64,000 bases of DNA, from NCBI GenBank assembly GCA_963843275.1, contig CAWJJM010000012.1, forward strand, positions 1,860,001 through 1,924,000, read 5' to 3'. Every line of letters starts with the position of its first letter. Positions within the stretch are counted from its first letter, which is position 1. Below, in pieces: positions 25,061 through 36,255 of the stretch. This stretch comes from CAWJJM01 sp963843275 (lineage in GTDB: Bacteria > Acidobacteriota > Thermoanaerobaculia > Multivoradales > JBCCEF01). Under the pieces are notes generated by a model. It was not told where the DNA came from, did no database searches, and saw nothing but the letters and a program-made list of their open reading frames with translations. The position numbers were made by a program, and so were the translations under genes.

Positions 25061-25632
25061 GCGACGGCAGGGAGCGCAACCAGCCCCCGGCGGGCGTCGA
25101 CGCGCCGGTGGGCGCCGTCGGCGGCTCCGTCGAGCCCTGGCCGGCCACCGCGCCGGCCGAGCCGGTGATCGACGCCGCCACCCACGACCGCATCGAGCGG
25201 CTGGCGAGCCGCTACCCCACCCGCCGCGCCGCGCTGATCCCGGTGCTCCACATCGTGCAGCGCCGCTGCGGCGGCTGGCTGCCGGACTACGCGATCGCCG
25301 CGGTGGCCGAGGAGATGGGCCTGACGCCCTCGGACGTCTTCGGGGTGGTGACCTTCTACGACCTCTTCCACCAGAAGCCGGTGGGGCGCCACCGCATCCG
25401 GGTGTGCACCAACCTGCCGTGCCAGCTCCGCGGCGCCGAGGAGATCCTCGAGACCCTGGAGGAGACGCTGGGCGTCCCCGAGGGCGAGGTCACCGCCGAC
25501 GGGCGCTGCTCGTTCGTCCACTTCGAGTGCCTCGGCTCCTGCGACACCGCGCCCATGGCGATGATCAACGACACCTACCACGAGAACCTCACCCCGGAGG
25601 GGGTGCGGGAGATCGTCGAGGGGCTCGACTGA
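25057..25632 (+). CDS. nuoE: NADH-quinone oxidoreductase subunit E
   Basis: 191 residues. A 40-residue Pro/Ala-rich N-terminus precedes the thioredoxin-like fold: LIPVLHIVQRRCGGWLPDYAI, SDVFGVVTFYDLF, and the 2Fe-2S ligands in CTNLPC and CLGSC. NADH-dehydrogenase (N) module partner of NuoF. Overlaps nuoA by 4 bp and nuoF by 1 bp. Confidence 0.95.
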   Translation: MSDGRERNQPPAGVDAPVGAVGGSVEPWPATAPAEPVIDAATHDRIERLASRYPTRRAALIPVLHIVQRRCGGWLPDYAIAAVAEEMGLTPSDVFGVVTFYDLFHQKPVGRHRIRVCTNLPCQLRGAEEILETLEETLGVPEGEVTADGRCSFVHFECLGSCDTAPMAMINDTYHENLTPEGVREIVEGLD

Positions 25633-26936
25633 TGGCCGCCTTCGAGCCCGTCCTCACCCGCAACGTCGGCAACGCCGCCGCCCGCACCGTGGCCGGCTAC
25701 AAGAAGGCCGGCGGCTACGCGGGCCTCGCCAAGGCCCTCACGATGCAGCCCGACGACATCATCGAGCAGGTCAAGCAGTCCGGCCTCCGCGGCCGCGGCG
25801 GCGCCGGCTTCCCGGCCGGCATGAAGTGGGGCTTCATCCCCAAGGGCGGCGACCAGCCCAAGTACCTGGTCTGCAACGCCGACGAGTCCGAGCCGGGCAC
25901 CTTCAAGGACCGGCTGCTGATGGAGCACGACCCCCACCAGCTCATCGAGGGCTGCGCCATCTGCTGCTACGCGGTGGGCGCCCACGCCTGCTACATCTAC
26001 GTGCGCGGCGAGTACACCGCGGCGCTCCACATCATGGAGGAGGCGCTGCGCGACGCCTACGACGCCGGCATCCTGGGGTCGAGCGTCATGGGCTCCGGCT
26101 TCGCCCTCGACATGACCATGCACGCCGGCGCCGGCGCCTACATCTGCGGCGAGGAGACCGGGCTGCTCGAGTCGCTCGAGGGCAAGCGCGGCCAGCCGCG
26201 GGTCAAGCCGCCGTTCCCGGCCCTCGTCGGCGCCTTCGGGGCGCCCACGGTGATCAACAACGTCGAGACGCTGGCCAACGTGCCCCACATCGTCGAGCGC
26301 GGCGCCGACTGGTTCAAGGCGATCGGCACCGACGAGCGCAACACCGGTCCGAAGCTCTACGCCATCTCCGGCCACGTCGAGCGTCCGGGGACCTACGAGT
26401 ACCCGATCGGCGTGCCCTTCCGCACCCTGCTCGACGGCTGCGGCGGCATCTGGCGCGGCCGCGAGCTGAAGGCCTACATCCCGGGCGGCGCCTCGGCGGC
26501 GATCCTCCCCGGCGACCAGCACCTCGACCTGCCGATGGACTTCGACCACATCGCCAAGGCCGGCTCGATGCTGGGCTCGGCGGCCGTCATCGTCATGGAC
26601 GAGACGACCTGCATGGTGCGCTCGGTGGCGCGGCTGGCGAAGTTCTTCAACCACGAGTCCTGCGGCCAGTGCACGCCCTGCCGCGAGGGGACGAACTGGA
26701 TGGAGCTGCTGCTCAAGCGGATCGAGGCCGGCCAGGGCCGCGAGCAGGACGCGGCGTTGCTGGCCAACATCTGCACGCACATCTCGGGCAACTCGCTGTG
26801 CGCCCTCGGCGATGCCGCGGTGGGCCCGGTCAAGTCGCTCGTGGAGACCTACTTCGACGAGATCCAGCGACACGTGCGCGACGGGAGGTGCCCCTTCCCC
26901 CGCGAGCGCGTCTTCGCACGGGCGGGGGTGAACTGA
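25632..26936 (+). CDS. nuoF: NADH-quinone oxidoreductase subunit F (NADH/FMN-binding)
   Basis: 434 residues; ATG at 25632 overlaps the nuoE stop (TGATG). NADH/FMN site: GLRGRGGAGFPAGMKW and NADESEPGTFKDR, then AGAYICGEETGLLESLEGKRG. The N3 4Fe-4S ligands are C-G-Q-C-T-P-C-R-E-G-T plus the Cys in GNSLCALGD. Accepts hydride from NADH and passes electrons to NuoE/NuoG clusters on the cytoplasmic side. Confidence 0.97.
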   Translation: MAAFEPVLTRNVGNAAARTVAGYKKAGGYAGLAKALTMQPDDIIEQVKQSGLRGRGGAGFPAGMKWGFIPKGGDQPKYLVCNADESEPGTFKDRLLMEHDPHQLIEGCAICCYAVGAHACYIYVRGEYTAALHIMEEALRDAYDAGILGSSVMGSGFALDMTMHAGAGAYICGEETGLLESLEGKRGQPRVKPPFPALVGAFGAPTVINNVETLANVPHIVERGADWFKAIGTDERNTGPKLYAISGHVERPGTYEYPIGVPFRTLLDGCGGIWRGRELKAYIPGGASAAILPGDQHLDLPMDFDHIAKAGSMLGSAAVIVMDETTCMVRSVARLAKFFNHESCGQCTPCREGTNWMELLLKRIEAGQGREQDAALLANICTHISGNSLCALGDAAVGPVKSLVETYFDEIQRHVRDGRCPFPRERVFARAGVN

Positions 26937-28558
26937 TGCCCAAGGTCACCATCGACGACCGCACCATCGAGGTCGAGCGCGGCACCAACCTGATCGACGC
27001 CGCGCAGCAGGTGGGGGTGCAGATCCCCCACTACTGCTACCACCCGCGCCTGTCCGTCGTCGGCCAGTGCCGCATGTGCCTGGTGCAGATCGAGGGCATG
27101 CCGAAGCTGCAGGCCGGCTGCTCGACGCAGGTGATGAAGGACGGCATGGTGGTGCACACCGACGCGCCGGAGGTGCGCGAGGCGCAGCGCGGGATGATGG
27201 AGTTCTTCCTCATCAACCACCCGCTCGACTGCCCGATCTGCGACCAGGCCGGCGAGTGCGGGCTGCAGGACTACGCCTTCAAGCACGGCCAGGCCTACTC
27301 GCGCTTCCAGTACGAGGACAAGCGCATCTACCCCGGGCGCGAGCGCATCCCGCTGGGCGAGAACGTGCTGCTCAACATGAACCGGTGCATCCAGTGCACC
27401 CGCTGCATCCGCTTCACGCGCGAGGTGTCGGGCACCGGCGAGCTCGCCTTCTTCAACCGCGGGGCACGCACCGAGATCGGCACCTTCCCCGGCATGCCGC
27501 TCGACAACCCGCTGTCGACCAACGTGGTCGACATCTGCCCGGTCGGCGCGCTGACCTCGACCCGCTTCCGCTTCGCCGAGCGCGTCTGGTTCCTCGACAA
27601 GCGCCCCAGCCTGTGCACCGGCTGCGACGTCGGCTGCAACGTGACGCTCGAGCACCGCCGCGGCGCCATCCGCCGCTACAAGCCGCGCTTCAACCCCGAG
27701 GTCAACGACTACTGGATGTGCGACTTCGGGCGCGAGACCTTCGAGCGCTACGCGCGGCTGCCGCGGCTGGCGGCGCCGCGGGTGCGCCGCGACGGGCAGT
27801 TGCTGCCGGCGAGCTGGAGCCACGCGCTCGACCGCGTCGCCGAGCTGCTCGGCGCCGCCGGCGGCCGCGCCGCTCTCCTCGGCTCGGGCAACCTGACCAC
27901 CGAGGAGGCCTGGCTGCTCGCCAAGGTGGCCGCCGCGACCGGCGTCGAGAGCCTGCCGCTGGCCGCCGCCGACGGGCCCGAGCGCACCATCCCGAACCTG
28001 CAGGGCGGCATCACCGGCCGCGAGGCGACGCCCAACCGGCGCGGCGCCGAGCTGGCCGGCTTCGACCGCGCCGGCTTCGCCGACCTGGTGGCGGGCGACG
28101 GCGCCGCGGGGCTCGCGCTGCTGGTGGTCGCCGACAGCGACTTCGGGCCCGAGGCCCACGACGAGGCCGCCGTCGAGCGGCTGCGCCGCGCCGGGGCGCT
28201 GGTGGTCCTCGGCTGGGCCGACACGCCGCTGTCGCGGGTGGCCGACGTGGTGCTCCCGGTCGCCACGCACGCCGAGAAGGACGGCACGTTCGTCAACGTC
28301 GAGTGGCGGCTGCAGCGCTTCGAGCAGGCCTTCCCACCGGCCGGGCAGACCCGGCCCGCGGCGGAGGTGCTGGCCGATCTGCTGGACCGCTTCGAGGAGG
28401 GTTGGGCGGGCGCCACGACCGAGCAGGTCTTCGCCCGCCTCGCCGACGAGCTCGCGGCCTTCCGGGGCCTGACGCTCGACCGCCTGCCGGCGACCGGCGT
28501 GGCGCTCGACGTCCCCGGGGCGCCCCGCCGGGAGGAGGTGGAGGCGCGCCCGGAGTAG
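26936..28558 (+). CDS. nuoG: NADH-quinone oxidoreductase subunit G
   Basis: 540 residues, a short NuoG. N-terminal 2Fe-2S domain (CYHPRLSVVGQCRMC and a fourth Cys), the His-Cys cluster motif (HPLDCPICDQAGECGLQD), the 4Fe-4S motif CIQCTRCIRFTR with CPVGAL, and the CTGCDVGC...MC motif of the molybdopterin-type 4Fe-4S (N7) cluster. The molybdopterin-like domain after residue 300 is abbreviated. Starts in a TGATG overlap with nuoF. A 66-bp gap with a hairpin separates it from nuoH, the largest gap inside the nuo cluster. Confidence 0.95.
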   Translation: MPKVTIDDRTIEVERGTNLIDAAQQVGVQIPHYCYHPRLSVVGQCRMCLVQIEGMPKLQAGCSTQVMKDGMVVHTDAPEVREAQRGMMEFFLINHPLDCPICDQAGECGLQDYAFKHGQAYSRFQYEDKRIYPGRERIPLGENVLLNMNRCIQCTRCIRFTREVSGTGELAFFNRGARTEIGTFPGMPLDNPLSTNVVDICPVGALTSTRFRFAERVWFLDKRPSLCTGCDVGCNVTLEHRRGAIRRYKPRFNPEVNDYWMCDFGRETFERYARLPRLAAPRVRRDGQLLPASWSHALDRVAELLGAAGGRAALLGSGNLTTEEAWLLAKVAAATGVESLPLAAADGPERTIPNLQGGITGREATPNRRGAELAGFDRAGFADLVAGDGAAGLALLVVADSDFGPEAHDEAAVERLRRAGALVVLGWADTPLSRVADVVLPVATHAEKDGTFVNVEWRLQRFEQAFPPAGQTRPAAEVLADLLDRFEEGWAGATTEQVFARLADELAAFRGLTLDRLPATGVALDVPGAPRREEVEARPE

Positions 28559-28585
28559 CCGGCGCACCTCGTCCACCGGGCTTGC

Positions 28586-28605
28586 GGCCGGCCCTGAGGC
28601 CGGCC
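28586..28605 (+). other. GGCCGGCC hairpin between nuoG and nuoH
   Basis: GGCCGGCC (28586-28593), loop CTGA, GGCCGGCC (28598-28605): an 8-bp perfect stem with a tetraloop, located in the longest gap inside the operon. No T-run follows. Might be an RNA processing or stability element separating N-module and P-module cistrons. Confidence 0.45.
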
Positions 28606-28624
28606 TGCTGTTGAGGAGGGAGCT

Positions 28625-29680
28625 GTGATCTTCGACTTCGTCGCGACGGTCGTCAAGCTGGCCGTCTTCCTCGCCGTGCTCGTGGGCGCGATCGCCCCGG
28701 TCATGGTGTGGGTCGAGCGCCGCGGCGCCGGGTTCATGCAGGACCGGCCGGGGCCCAACCGCCTCGGCCCGGGCGGCATCCTCCAGCCGCTGGCCGACGT
28801 CTTCAAGTTCCTCTTCAAGGAGGACGTCACGCCCGCCCTGGCCGACAAGCCGCTCTACCTGATGGCCCCCGCCCTGGCGCTGCTGCCCGCGCTCGTCACC
28901 TTCGTCTTCATCCCCTTCGGGCCCGACCTCGAGGTGGCCGGACGGCGGGTGACCATGCTGGTCGCCGACGCCGACGCCGGCGTCCTGCTGCTGCTCGCCA
29001 TCTCGAGCCTGGGCGTCTACTCGCTGGTGCTCGCCGGCTACGCCTCGAACAACAAGTACTCGCTGCTCGGCGGCATCCGCGCCTCGGCGCAGCTGATCAG
29101 CTACGAGCTGGCGATGACCCTGGCGGTGGTGGCGATCCTGCTGCCGGTGGGCTCGTTCAACCTCGGCGACGTGGTCGCCTACCAGCAGGAGCACGTCTGG
29201 AACGTCCTGCCCCAGATCGTCGGCTTCCTGGTCTTCCTGGTGGCCGCCTTCGCCGAGACCAACCGCCTGCCCTTCGACCTCCCCGAGGCCGAGTCGGAGC
29301 TGGTGGCGGGCTTCCACACCGAGTACAGCGCCATGCGCTTCGCCGCCTTCTTCACCGGCGAGTACGTGGCGATGACCACCATCTCGGCGCTGGCCTCGAC
29401 CCTCTACTTCGGCGGCTGGAGCCTGTTCGGCTTCCCCGAGTGGGCGGCGGCGCACCTGGCGGCGCTCGTCGGTCCGCTGTGGCTGTGGCGGGCCCTGCTG
29501 GGGCTGGGGGTCATCCTCACCAAGACGATCCTCTTCCTGTTCCTCTTCGTCTGGGTGCGCTGGACCTTCCCCCGCTTCCGCTACGACCAGCTGATGCGCC
29601 TGGGCTGGAAGGTGCTGCTCCCCCTGTCGATCCTCAACGTGGTGGGGGTCGCCGCCGCGACCCTCGCGGGATGGCTGTGA
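28625..29680 (+). CDS. nuoH: NADH-quinone oxidoreductase subunit H
   Basis: 351 residues, GTG start after GAGGAGGG. About eight membrane helices. Q-site landmarks: VWVERRGAGFMQDRPGPNRLGPGGILQPLAD near residue 30 and AETNRLPFDLPEAESELVAGFHTEYS near residue 213. Holds the quinone channel together with NuoB/NuoD, which are not encoded here. Overlaps nuoJ. Confidence 0.97.
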   Translation: MIFDFVATVVKLAVFLAVLVGAIAPVMVWVERRGAGFMQDRPGPNRLGPGGILQPLADVFKFLFKEDVTPALADKPLYLMAPALALLPALVTFVFIPFGPDLEVAGRRVTMLVADADAGVLLLLAISSLGVYSLVLAGYASNNKYSLLGGIRASAQLISYELAMTLAVVAILLPVGSFNLGDVVAYQQEHVWNVLPQIVGFLVFLVAAFAETNRLPFDLPEAESELVAGFHTEYSAMRFAAFFTGEYVAMTTISALASTLYFGGWSLFGFPEWAAAHLAALVGPLWLWRALLGLGVILTKTILFLFLFVWVRWTFPRFRYDQLMRLGWKVLLPLSILNVVGVAAATLAGWL

Positions 29681-30237
29681 TGATCGAGACCGCGATCTTC
29701 CTGATCTTCGCCGCCCTCGCCGTCGGCTCGGCCCTGGTGGTGGTGCTGCACCGCAACCCGGTCTACTCGACGATGAGCCTGGTGGTGACCCTGGTGTCGC
29801 TGGCGGTGCTGTTCGTGCTGCTCGGGGCGCCGTTCATCGCCGCCCTGCAGGTGCTGATCTACACCGGCGCCATCGTGGTGCTGTTCCTGTTCGTGCTGAT
29901 GCTGCTGAACGTCGGCCGCGAGGAGACCGCCACGGAGCGCGGCACGCCGCAGAAGGTCGCCGCCGGGGCCGGCGCCGTGATCCTGCTGGGGATGGTCGGC
30001 GCCGCCCTGTGGCAGCAGCTCGCCGGCGTCGAGCCGCAGGCGCTGTCGCCCGAGTTCGTCTCGATGCGGGTGCTCGCCGCCGAGCTCTTCGGGCGCTACC
30101 TGCTGACCTTCGAGCTGGTCGGCCTGCTGCTGCTGGTGGCGGTGATCGCCGCCACCGTCCTGGCGGCGCGGCCGCGGCCCGGCGAGGCGCTCACCGAGAG
30201 CGCGCAGAGCACGGCGGCCGCGGAGGAGGTGCGCTGA
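29680..30237 (+). CDS. nuoJ: NADH-quinone oxidoreductase subunit J
   Basis: 185 residues; the ATG at 29680 overlaps the nuoH stop (TGATG); an ATG at 29671 is an alternative. Five helices with the signature HRNPVYSTMSLVVTL and LIYTGAIVVLFLFVLMLLN. nuoI, which usually sits between nuoH and nuoJ, is missing. Membrane arm subunit. The C-terminal 15 residues are hydrophilic. Confidence 0.95.
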   Translation: MIETAIFLIFAALAVGSALVVVLHRNPVYSTMSLVVTLVSLAVLFVLLGAPFIAALQVLIYTGAIVVLFLFVLMLLNVGREETATERGTPQKVAAGAGAVILLGMVGAALWQQLAGVEPQALSPEFVSMRVLAAELFGRYLLTFELVGLLLLVAVIAATVLAARPRPGEALTESAQSTAAAEEVR

Positions 30238-30539
30238 TGGTTCCCGTCTCCTGGTACCTGTTGCTCGCGGCGCTGCTGTTCGCCATCGGCGCCGCCGGCG
30301 CGCTGACCCGCCGCAACGGCATCACCATCTTCCTCTCCATCGAGCTGATGCTCAACTCGGTCAACCTCACCCTGATCGGGTACTCGCGCGTGTGGGGCGA
30401 GCACACCGGGCAGCTCGTCGTCTTCTTCGTGCTCGCCGTGGCCGCTGCCGAGGCGGCGGTGGGGCTGGCCCTGTTCATCGCGATCTTCCGCCACCGGCGG
30501 ACGATCGACATCAACCGCATCAACCTGATGCGGTGGTAG
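30237..30539 (+). CDS. nuoK: NADH-quinone oxidoreductase subunit K
   Basis: 100 residues, three helices. Conserved ITIFLSIELMLNSVNLTLI with the membrane Glu and AVAAAEAAVGLALFIAIFR with the second Glu, both involved in proton translocation. TGATG overlap with nuoJ; nuoL begins 4 bp after its stop. Confidence 0.97.
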   Translation: MVPVSWYLLLAALLFAIGAAGALTRRNGITIFLSIELMLNSVNLTLIGYSRVWGEHTGQLVVFFVLAVAAAEAAVGLALFIAIFRHRRTIDINRINLMRW

Positions 30540-30543
30540 CGCC

Positions 30544-32493
<1,950 letters not shown>

Positions 32494-32497
32494 GACC

Positions 32498-34141
32498 ATG
32501 GATACCCTGACCCAACTCCTCTTCGGCAACACGCTGACGCGGCTGGTCTTCTTCCCGGCCGTCGCGTGCCTGCCGCTGCTCTTCTTCCCGCGGAGGGCGG
32601 AGCGGCCGGTCAAGATCTACGCCCTGGTCGTCTCGCTGGTGGAGATCGTCTTCGCGGCGCTCCTGCTGGTCAGCCACCTGGGGGCCGACGGCACCTTCGA
32701 ACGGGTGCGTGACCTGGCGGCGGACGGCAACCCCGTGGCCTGGATCCCGACCTGGGGCATCCGCTACGACCTGGTGATGGACGGCATCTCGATGCCGCTG
32801 GTCCTGCTGGCGGTCTTCCTGCTGCCCTTCGTCCTGCTCGGCTCGTGGCGCGGCATCACCCGCCACTGGAAGGGCTTCGCCGGCTCGATGCTGCTGCTCA
32901 CCACCGGCATGCTCGGCGCCCTGCTGGCCTGGGACCTCTTCCTGTTCTACGTCTTCTGGGAGGTCATGCTGGTGCCGATGTACCTGATCATCGGCATCTG
33001 GGGCGGCGAGCGGCGCATCTACGCGGCGGTGAAGTTCTTCCTCTACACGATGGCCGGCAGCCTGCTGATGCTGGTCGCGATCCTGTGGCTGGGCTGGACC
33101 TACCACCAGGTGGCCGGCGGCTGGAGCTTCGGCTACGCCGACCTGCTGCGCCTCGACCTGCCGGTCGGGCCGCAGCTCTGGCTGTTCGCCGCCTTCGCCC
33201 TGGCCTTCGCCATCAAGGTGCCGATGTTCCCGTTCCACACCTGGCTCCCCGACGCCCACGTCGAGGCGCCCACCGGCGGCTCGGTGATCCTGGCCGGCAT
33301 CCTGCTGAAGCTCGGCACCTACGGCTTCCTGCGCTTCGCCCTGCCGCTGTTCCCGCACGCCGCGGCGAAGGCGCAGCCGGTGCTGCTCGCGCTCGCGGTG
33401 GTGGGCATCCTCTACGGCGCCCTGGTGGCGTGGGCGCAGGAGGACATGAAGAAGCTGGTCGCCTACTCGTCGATCGCCCACCTGGGCTTCGTCATGCTCG
33501 GGCTGGCGGCCTTCGACATGGTGGCCTGGGAGGGCTCGCTGATCCAGATGGTCAACCACGGCCTGTCGACCGGCGCCCTCTTCCTCCTGGTGGGGATGAT
33601 CTACGACCGCCGGCACACCAAGAAGTTCGCCGACTTCGGCGGCCTCGCCAAGGTGATGCCCTGGTTCGCCTTCTTCCTCGTGTTCTCCGCCCTCGCCTCG
33701 GTGGGCCTGCCCGGCCTCAACGGCTTCGTGGGCGAGTTCCTGATCCTCACCGGCGCCTACCGCGCGGTGGGCTGGTGGGCGGCCGTGGCCACCCTCGGGG
33801 TGGTCCTGGCGGCGGTGTACCTGCTGAAGATGCTGATCGAGACCGTGTGGGGGCCGCTCGACAACCCGGAGAACGAGGGCCTCGCCGACCTCGGCTGGCG
33901 GGAGATCCTGACCCTGGCGCCGCTGGCCCTGCTGATGCTCGCCATCGGGCTGGCGCCGGAGGCGTTCCTCAAGCCGTCGCGCGCCGACCTCGGGGCGACC
34001 CTGGCGACGTTCCAGGAACGGGTCGCCGAGCCGGCCCAGGCGGCGCCGGCGCTGCGCGCGGCGCCGCCGGCGGAGCCCGGGTCGCCGCCGGGCGCCCGAC
34101 CTCGGGTGGCCGCCGCGGGGACCGTGGAGGTGGGGCGATGA
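32498..34141 (+). CDS. nuoM: NADH-quinone oxidoreductase subunit M
   Basis: 547 residues, about 14 helices. Signatures: FYVFWEVMLVPMYLIIGIWGG with the pumping Glu, KVPMFPFHTWLPDAHVEAPTGGSVILAGILLKLGTYGFLRF, and EDMKKLVAYSSIAHLGFVMLG. The last 50 residues are Pro/Ala/Arg-rich and hydrophilic, longer than usual. Proton-pumping subunit. nuoN starts inside its stop (ATGA). Confidence 0.97.
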   Translation: MDTLTQLLFGNTLTRLVFFPAVACLPLLFFPRRAERPVKIYALVVSLVEIVFAALLLVSHLGADGTFERVRDLAADGNPVAWIPTWGIRYDLVMDGISMPLVLLAVFLLPFVLLGSWRGITRHWKGFAGSMLLLTTGMLGALLAWDLFLFYVFWEVMLVPMYLIIGIWGGERRIYAAVKFFLYTMAGSLLMLVAILWLGWTYHQVAGGWSFGYADLLRLDLPVGPQLWLFAAFALAFAIKVPMFPFHTWLPDAHVEAPTGGSVILAGILLKLGTYGFLRFALPLFPHAAAKAQPVLLALAVVGILYGALVAWAQEDMKKLVAYSSIAHLGFVMLGLAAFDMVAWEGSLIQMVNHGLSTGALFLLVGMIYDRRHTKKFADFGGLAKVMPWFAFFLVFSALASVGLPGLNGFVGEFLILTGAYRAVGWWAAVATLGVVLAAVYLLKMLIETVWGPLDNPENEGLADLGWREILTLAPLALLMLAIGLAPEAFLKPSRADLGATLATFQERVAEPAQAAPALRAAPPAEPGSPPGARPRVAAAGTVEVGR

Positions 34142-35562
34142 GCGCCGTCGATCTGTGGAGCCTGGCCCCCGAGCTGGTCCTCGCCGGCGCCGGCATCGTC
34201 ATCCTCCTGCTCGAGGCCTTCGCCCCCGGCACCCGCCGTGCCTTCACCGTGCTGGCGGCGGCGGCGGTGGTCGCCGCCGGCTGGTGCCTGGTCGCCGGCT
34301 TCCGCGGGCCGAGCTTCGGCGGCCTGATCGAGCAGACGCCGATCACCGTGGGCTTCGGCCTGGTGGTGCTGCTGTCGACGCTGCTCGGGCTGGTGGCCTC
34401 GGACGGCTACCTGCGGCGCGAGGGCATCCTCAGCGGCGAGTACCACGCCCTGCTGCTGTGGTGCGCGGTGGGCCTGCTGCTGATGCTGCGCGCCACCGAG
34501 CTGCTGACCGTCTTCGTGGCGCTCGAGACCCTGTCGCTGGCGCTCTACGCGCTCGCCGCCTACAACCGCAAGGTCAAGATCGGCACCGAGGCGGCGCTGA
34601 AGTACTTCCTGATGGGCGCCTTCGCCAGCGCCTTCGTGCTCTACGGCATCGCGCTGCTCTACGGCCAGACGGGCTCGACCCGCCTGGCGGAGATCTCGGC
34701 CTCCTTCGCCGCCGGCCACGGCACCGGGGTCCTCGCCGGGCTCGGCGTCCTGCTGCTGGTCGCCGCCTTCGGCTTCAAGATGAGCGTCGTGCCCTTCCAC
34801 GCCTGGTCGCCCGACACCTACCAGGGCGCCCCCTCCCCCTTCGTGGCCTTCCTCTCGGTGGCGCCGAAGGTGGCGAGCGCGCTGGTGATGCTGCGCGTGC
34901 TGGCGGCGGCCGGCACCGGCGTCTTCGCCTGGTCGCAGGTGGTCGCGGCCCTCGCCGTCCTGTCGATGGTGGTGGGCAACCTCTTCGCCCTGGTGCAGAA
35001 GGACATCAAGCGGATGCTCGCCTACTCGGGCATCGCGCACATGGGCTACCTGCTGATCGCCATGGTGACGCTCGACGCCGGCTCCTACCGCGCGGTGCTG
35101 GTGTACATGCTGGCCTACGCGCTGATGAACGCGGGTGCCTTCGCGGTGGTGGCGGTGCTCTACGAGCGGTCCGGCGAGCAGCACCTGATCGCCGACCTCT
35201 CGGGTTGGGGCTACCGCTTCCCCTGGCTGGGCGCGGCGCTGACCGTCTGCATGCTGTCGCTCGGCGGCATCCCGCCCACCGTCGGCTTCATCGGCAAGTA
35301 CGTCGTGTTCCTGCACGCGGTGGAGACCGGCCAGACCTGGCTCGCCATCGTCGGCGTGCTCGCCAGCCTGGTCGGCGTCTTCTACTACCTGCGCGTGGTC
35401 TACACGCTGTACATGCGGGCGGAGGTGCGCGAGCCGGCCGGCGTCCTGCGCGACGCCTGGGGCGGCACCGCCGCGGTGGTGGCGGCGCTCGCCGTGCTGC
35501 TGCTCGGCATCCTCCCGGGCCCGGTCTTCGAATGGGTGTGGCGGTCGACCACCGGCTTCTGA
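34138..35562 (+). CDS. nuoN: NADH-quinone oxidoreductase subunit N
   Basis: 474 residues, 14 helices. Landmarks: TVFVALETLSLALYALAAYNR with the conserved Glu, GFKMSVVPFHAWSPDTYQGAPSPFVAFLSVAPKVAS and QKDIKRMLAYSGIAHMGYLLIA. Last complex I gene of the cluster, in an ATGA overlap with nuoM. Confidence 0.97.
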   Translation: MSAVDLWSLAPELVLAGAGIVILLLEAFAPGTRRAFTVLAAAAVVAAGWCLVAGFRGPSFGGLIEQTPITVGFGLVVLLSTLLGLVASDGYLRREGILSGEYHALLLWCAVGLLLMLRATELLTVFVALETLSLALYALAAYNRKVKIGTEAALKYFLMGAFASAFVLYGIALLYGQTGSTRLAEISASFAAGHGTGVLAGLGVLLLVAAFGFKMSVVPFHAWSPDTYQGAPSPFVAFLSVAPKVASALVMLRVLAAAGTGVFAWSQVVAALAVLSMVVGNLFALVQKDIKRMLAYSGIAHMGYLLIAMVTLDAGSYRAVLVYMLAYALMNAGAFAVVAVLYERSGEQHLIADLSGWGYRFPWLGAALTVCMLSLGGIPPTVGFIGKYVVFLHAVETGQTWLAIVGVLASLVGVFYYLRVVYTLYMRAEVREPAGVLRDAWGGTAAVVAALAVLLLGILPGPVFEWVWRSTTGF

Positions 35563-35580
35563 TCCGTCCGGCCCCGCCGC

Positions 35581-35610
35581 GCGCGCGGCGGCTGCGGGGC
35601 CGCCGCGCGC
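35581..35610 (+). other. 12-bp perfect hairpin between nuoN and rex
   Basis: GCGCGCGGCGGC (35581-35592), loop TGCGGG, GCCGCCGCGCGC (35599-35610), in the 60-bp gap before the rex ATG. No T-run follows. Could attenuate read-through into rex or protect the nuo mRNA 3' end. Confidence 0.5.
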
Positions 35611-35622
35611 CCGGGCCTCGCC

Positions 35623-36255
35623 ATGGCTGAGACCGACGGGATCTCGCCGCTCACCCTGAACCGCCTGTCGGTCTACCTGCGCTGCCTGCGCCACCTGCAG
35701 GTGGCCGGCGTGCAGCGGGTCTCGTCGCAGGAGCTCGCCGACCGCTACCTGCTGTCGGCGCACCAGATCCGCAAGGACCTGGCGCAGTTCGGGGAGTTCG
35801 GCATCCGCGGCGTCGGCTACGAGGTCGACGAGCTCGCCCAGCACCTGACCTCCATCCTCGGCCTGGACCGGCGCTACCGCCTGCTGATCGTCGGCGTCGG
35901 CAACCTGGGGAGCGCCCTGGCCCACTACCTGGGCTTCAACCAGGGCGCCTTCCGGGTGGTCGCCGCGGTCGACCGCGATCCCGCCAAGGTGGGCCAGCCG
36001 ATGGGCGACTTCGTCGTCCGCCACATCCGCGACCTGGCCGAGGTGGTGCACGACTCCGGCGCCGAGATCGGGGTGCTGGCGGTGCCGGCCGAGGCGGCGC
36101 AGCCGAACTACGACGCCCTGGTGGCGGCCGGCATCCGCGCGGTGCTCAACTTCGCACCGGCGCGGGTCAAGCGCACCGACGAGGTGCCGCTGAAGAACGT
36201 CGACCTGCGGATCAACCTCGAAGAGGTGGCCTTCCTCCTCCACTCGCGCCGCTAG
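35623..36255 (+). CDS. rex: Redox-sensing transcriptional repressor Rex
   Basis: 210 residues. The N-terminal winged helix includes NRLSVYLRCLRHLQ and VSSQELADRYLLSAHQIRKDLAQFGEFGIRGVGY, the Rex signature. The C-terminal Rossmann domain has IVGVGNLGSALAHYLGF with the NAD-binding G-x-G-x-x-G and ends with INLEEVAFLLHSRR. Rex binds DNA when NADH is low and releases when NADH is high. It lies 60 bp after nuoN, and a near-consensus operator upstream of nuoA suggests feedback control of the cluster. A long palindrome starts at its stop codon. Confidence 0.96.
   Translation: MAETDGISPLTLNRLSVYLRCLRHLQVAGVQRVSSQELADRYLLSAHQIRKDLAQFGEFGIRGVGYEVDELAQHLTSILGLDRRYRLLIVGVGNLGSALAHYLGFNQGAFRVVAAVDRDPAKVGQPMGDFVVRHIRDLAEVVHDSGAEIGVLAVPAEAAQPNYDALVAAGIRAVLNFAPARVKRTDEVPLKNVDLRINLEEVAFLLHSRR

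Noticed and set aside
28558..28625. Remnant of nuoI between nuoG and nuoH
   Set aside because: The gap is only 66 bp and contains a hairpin; no CxxCxxC ferredoxin motif is readable in any frame.
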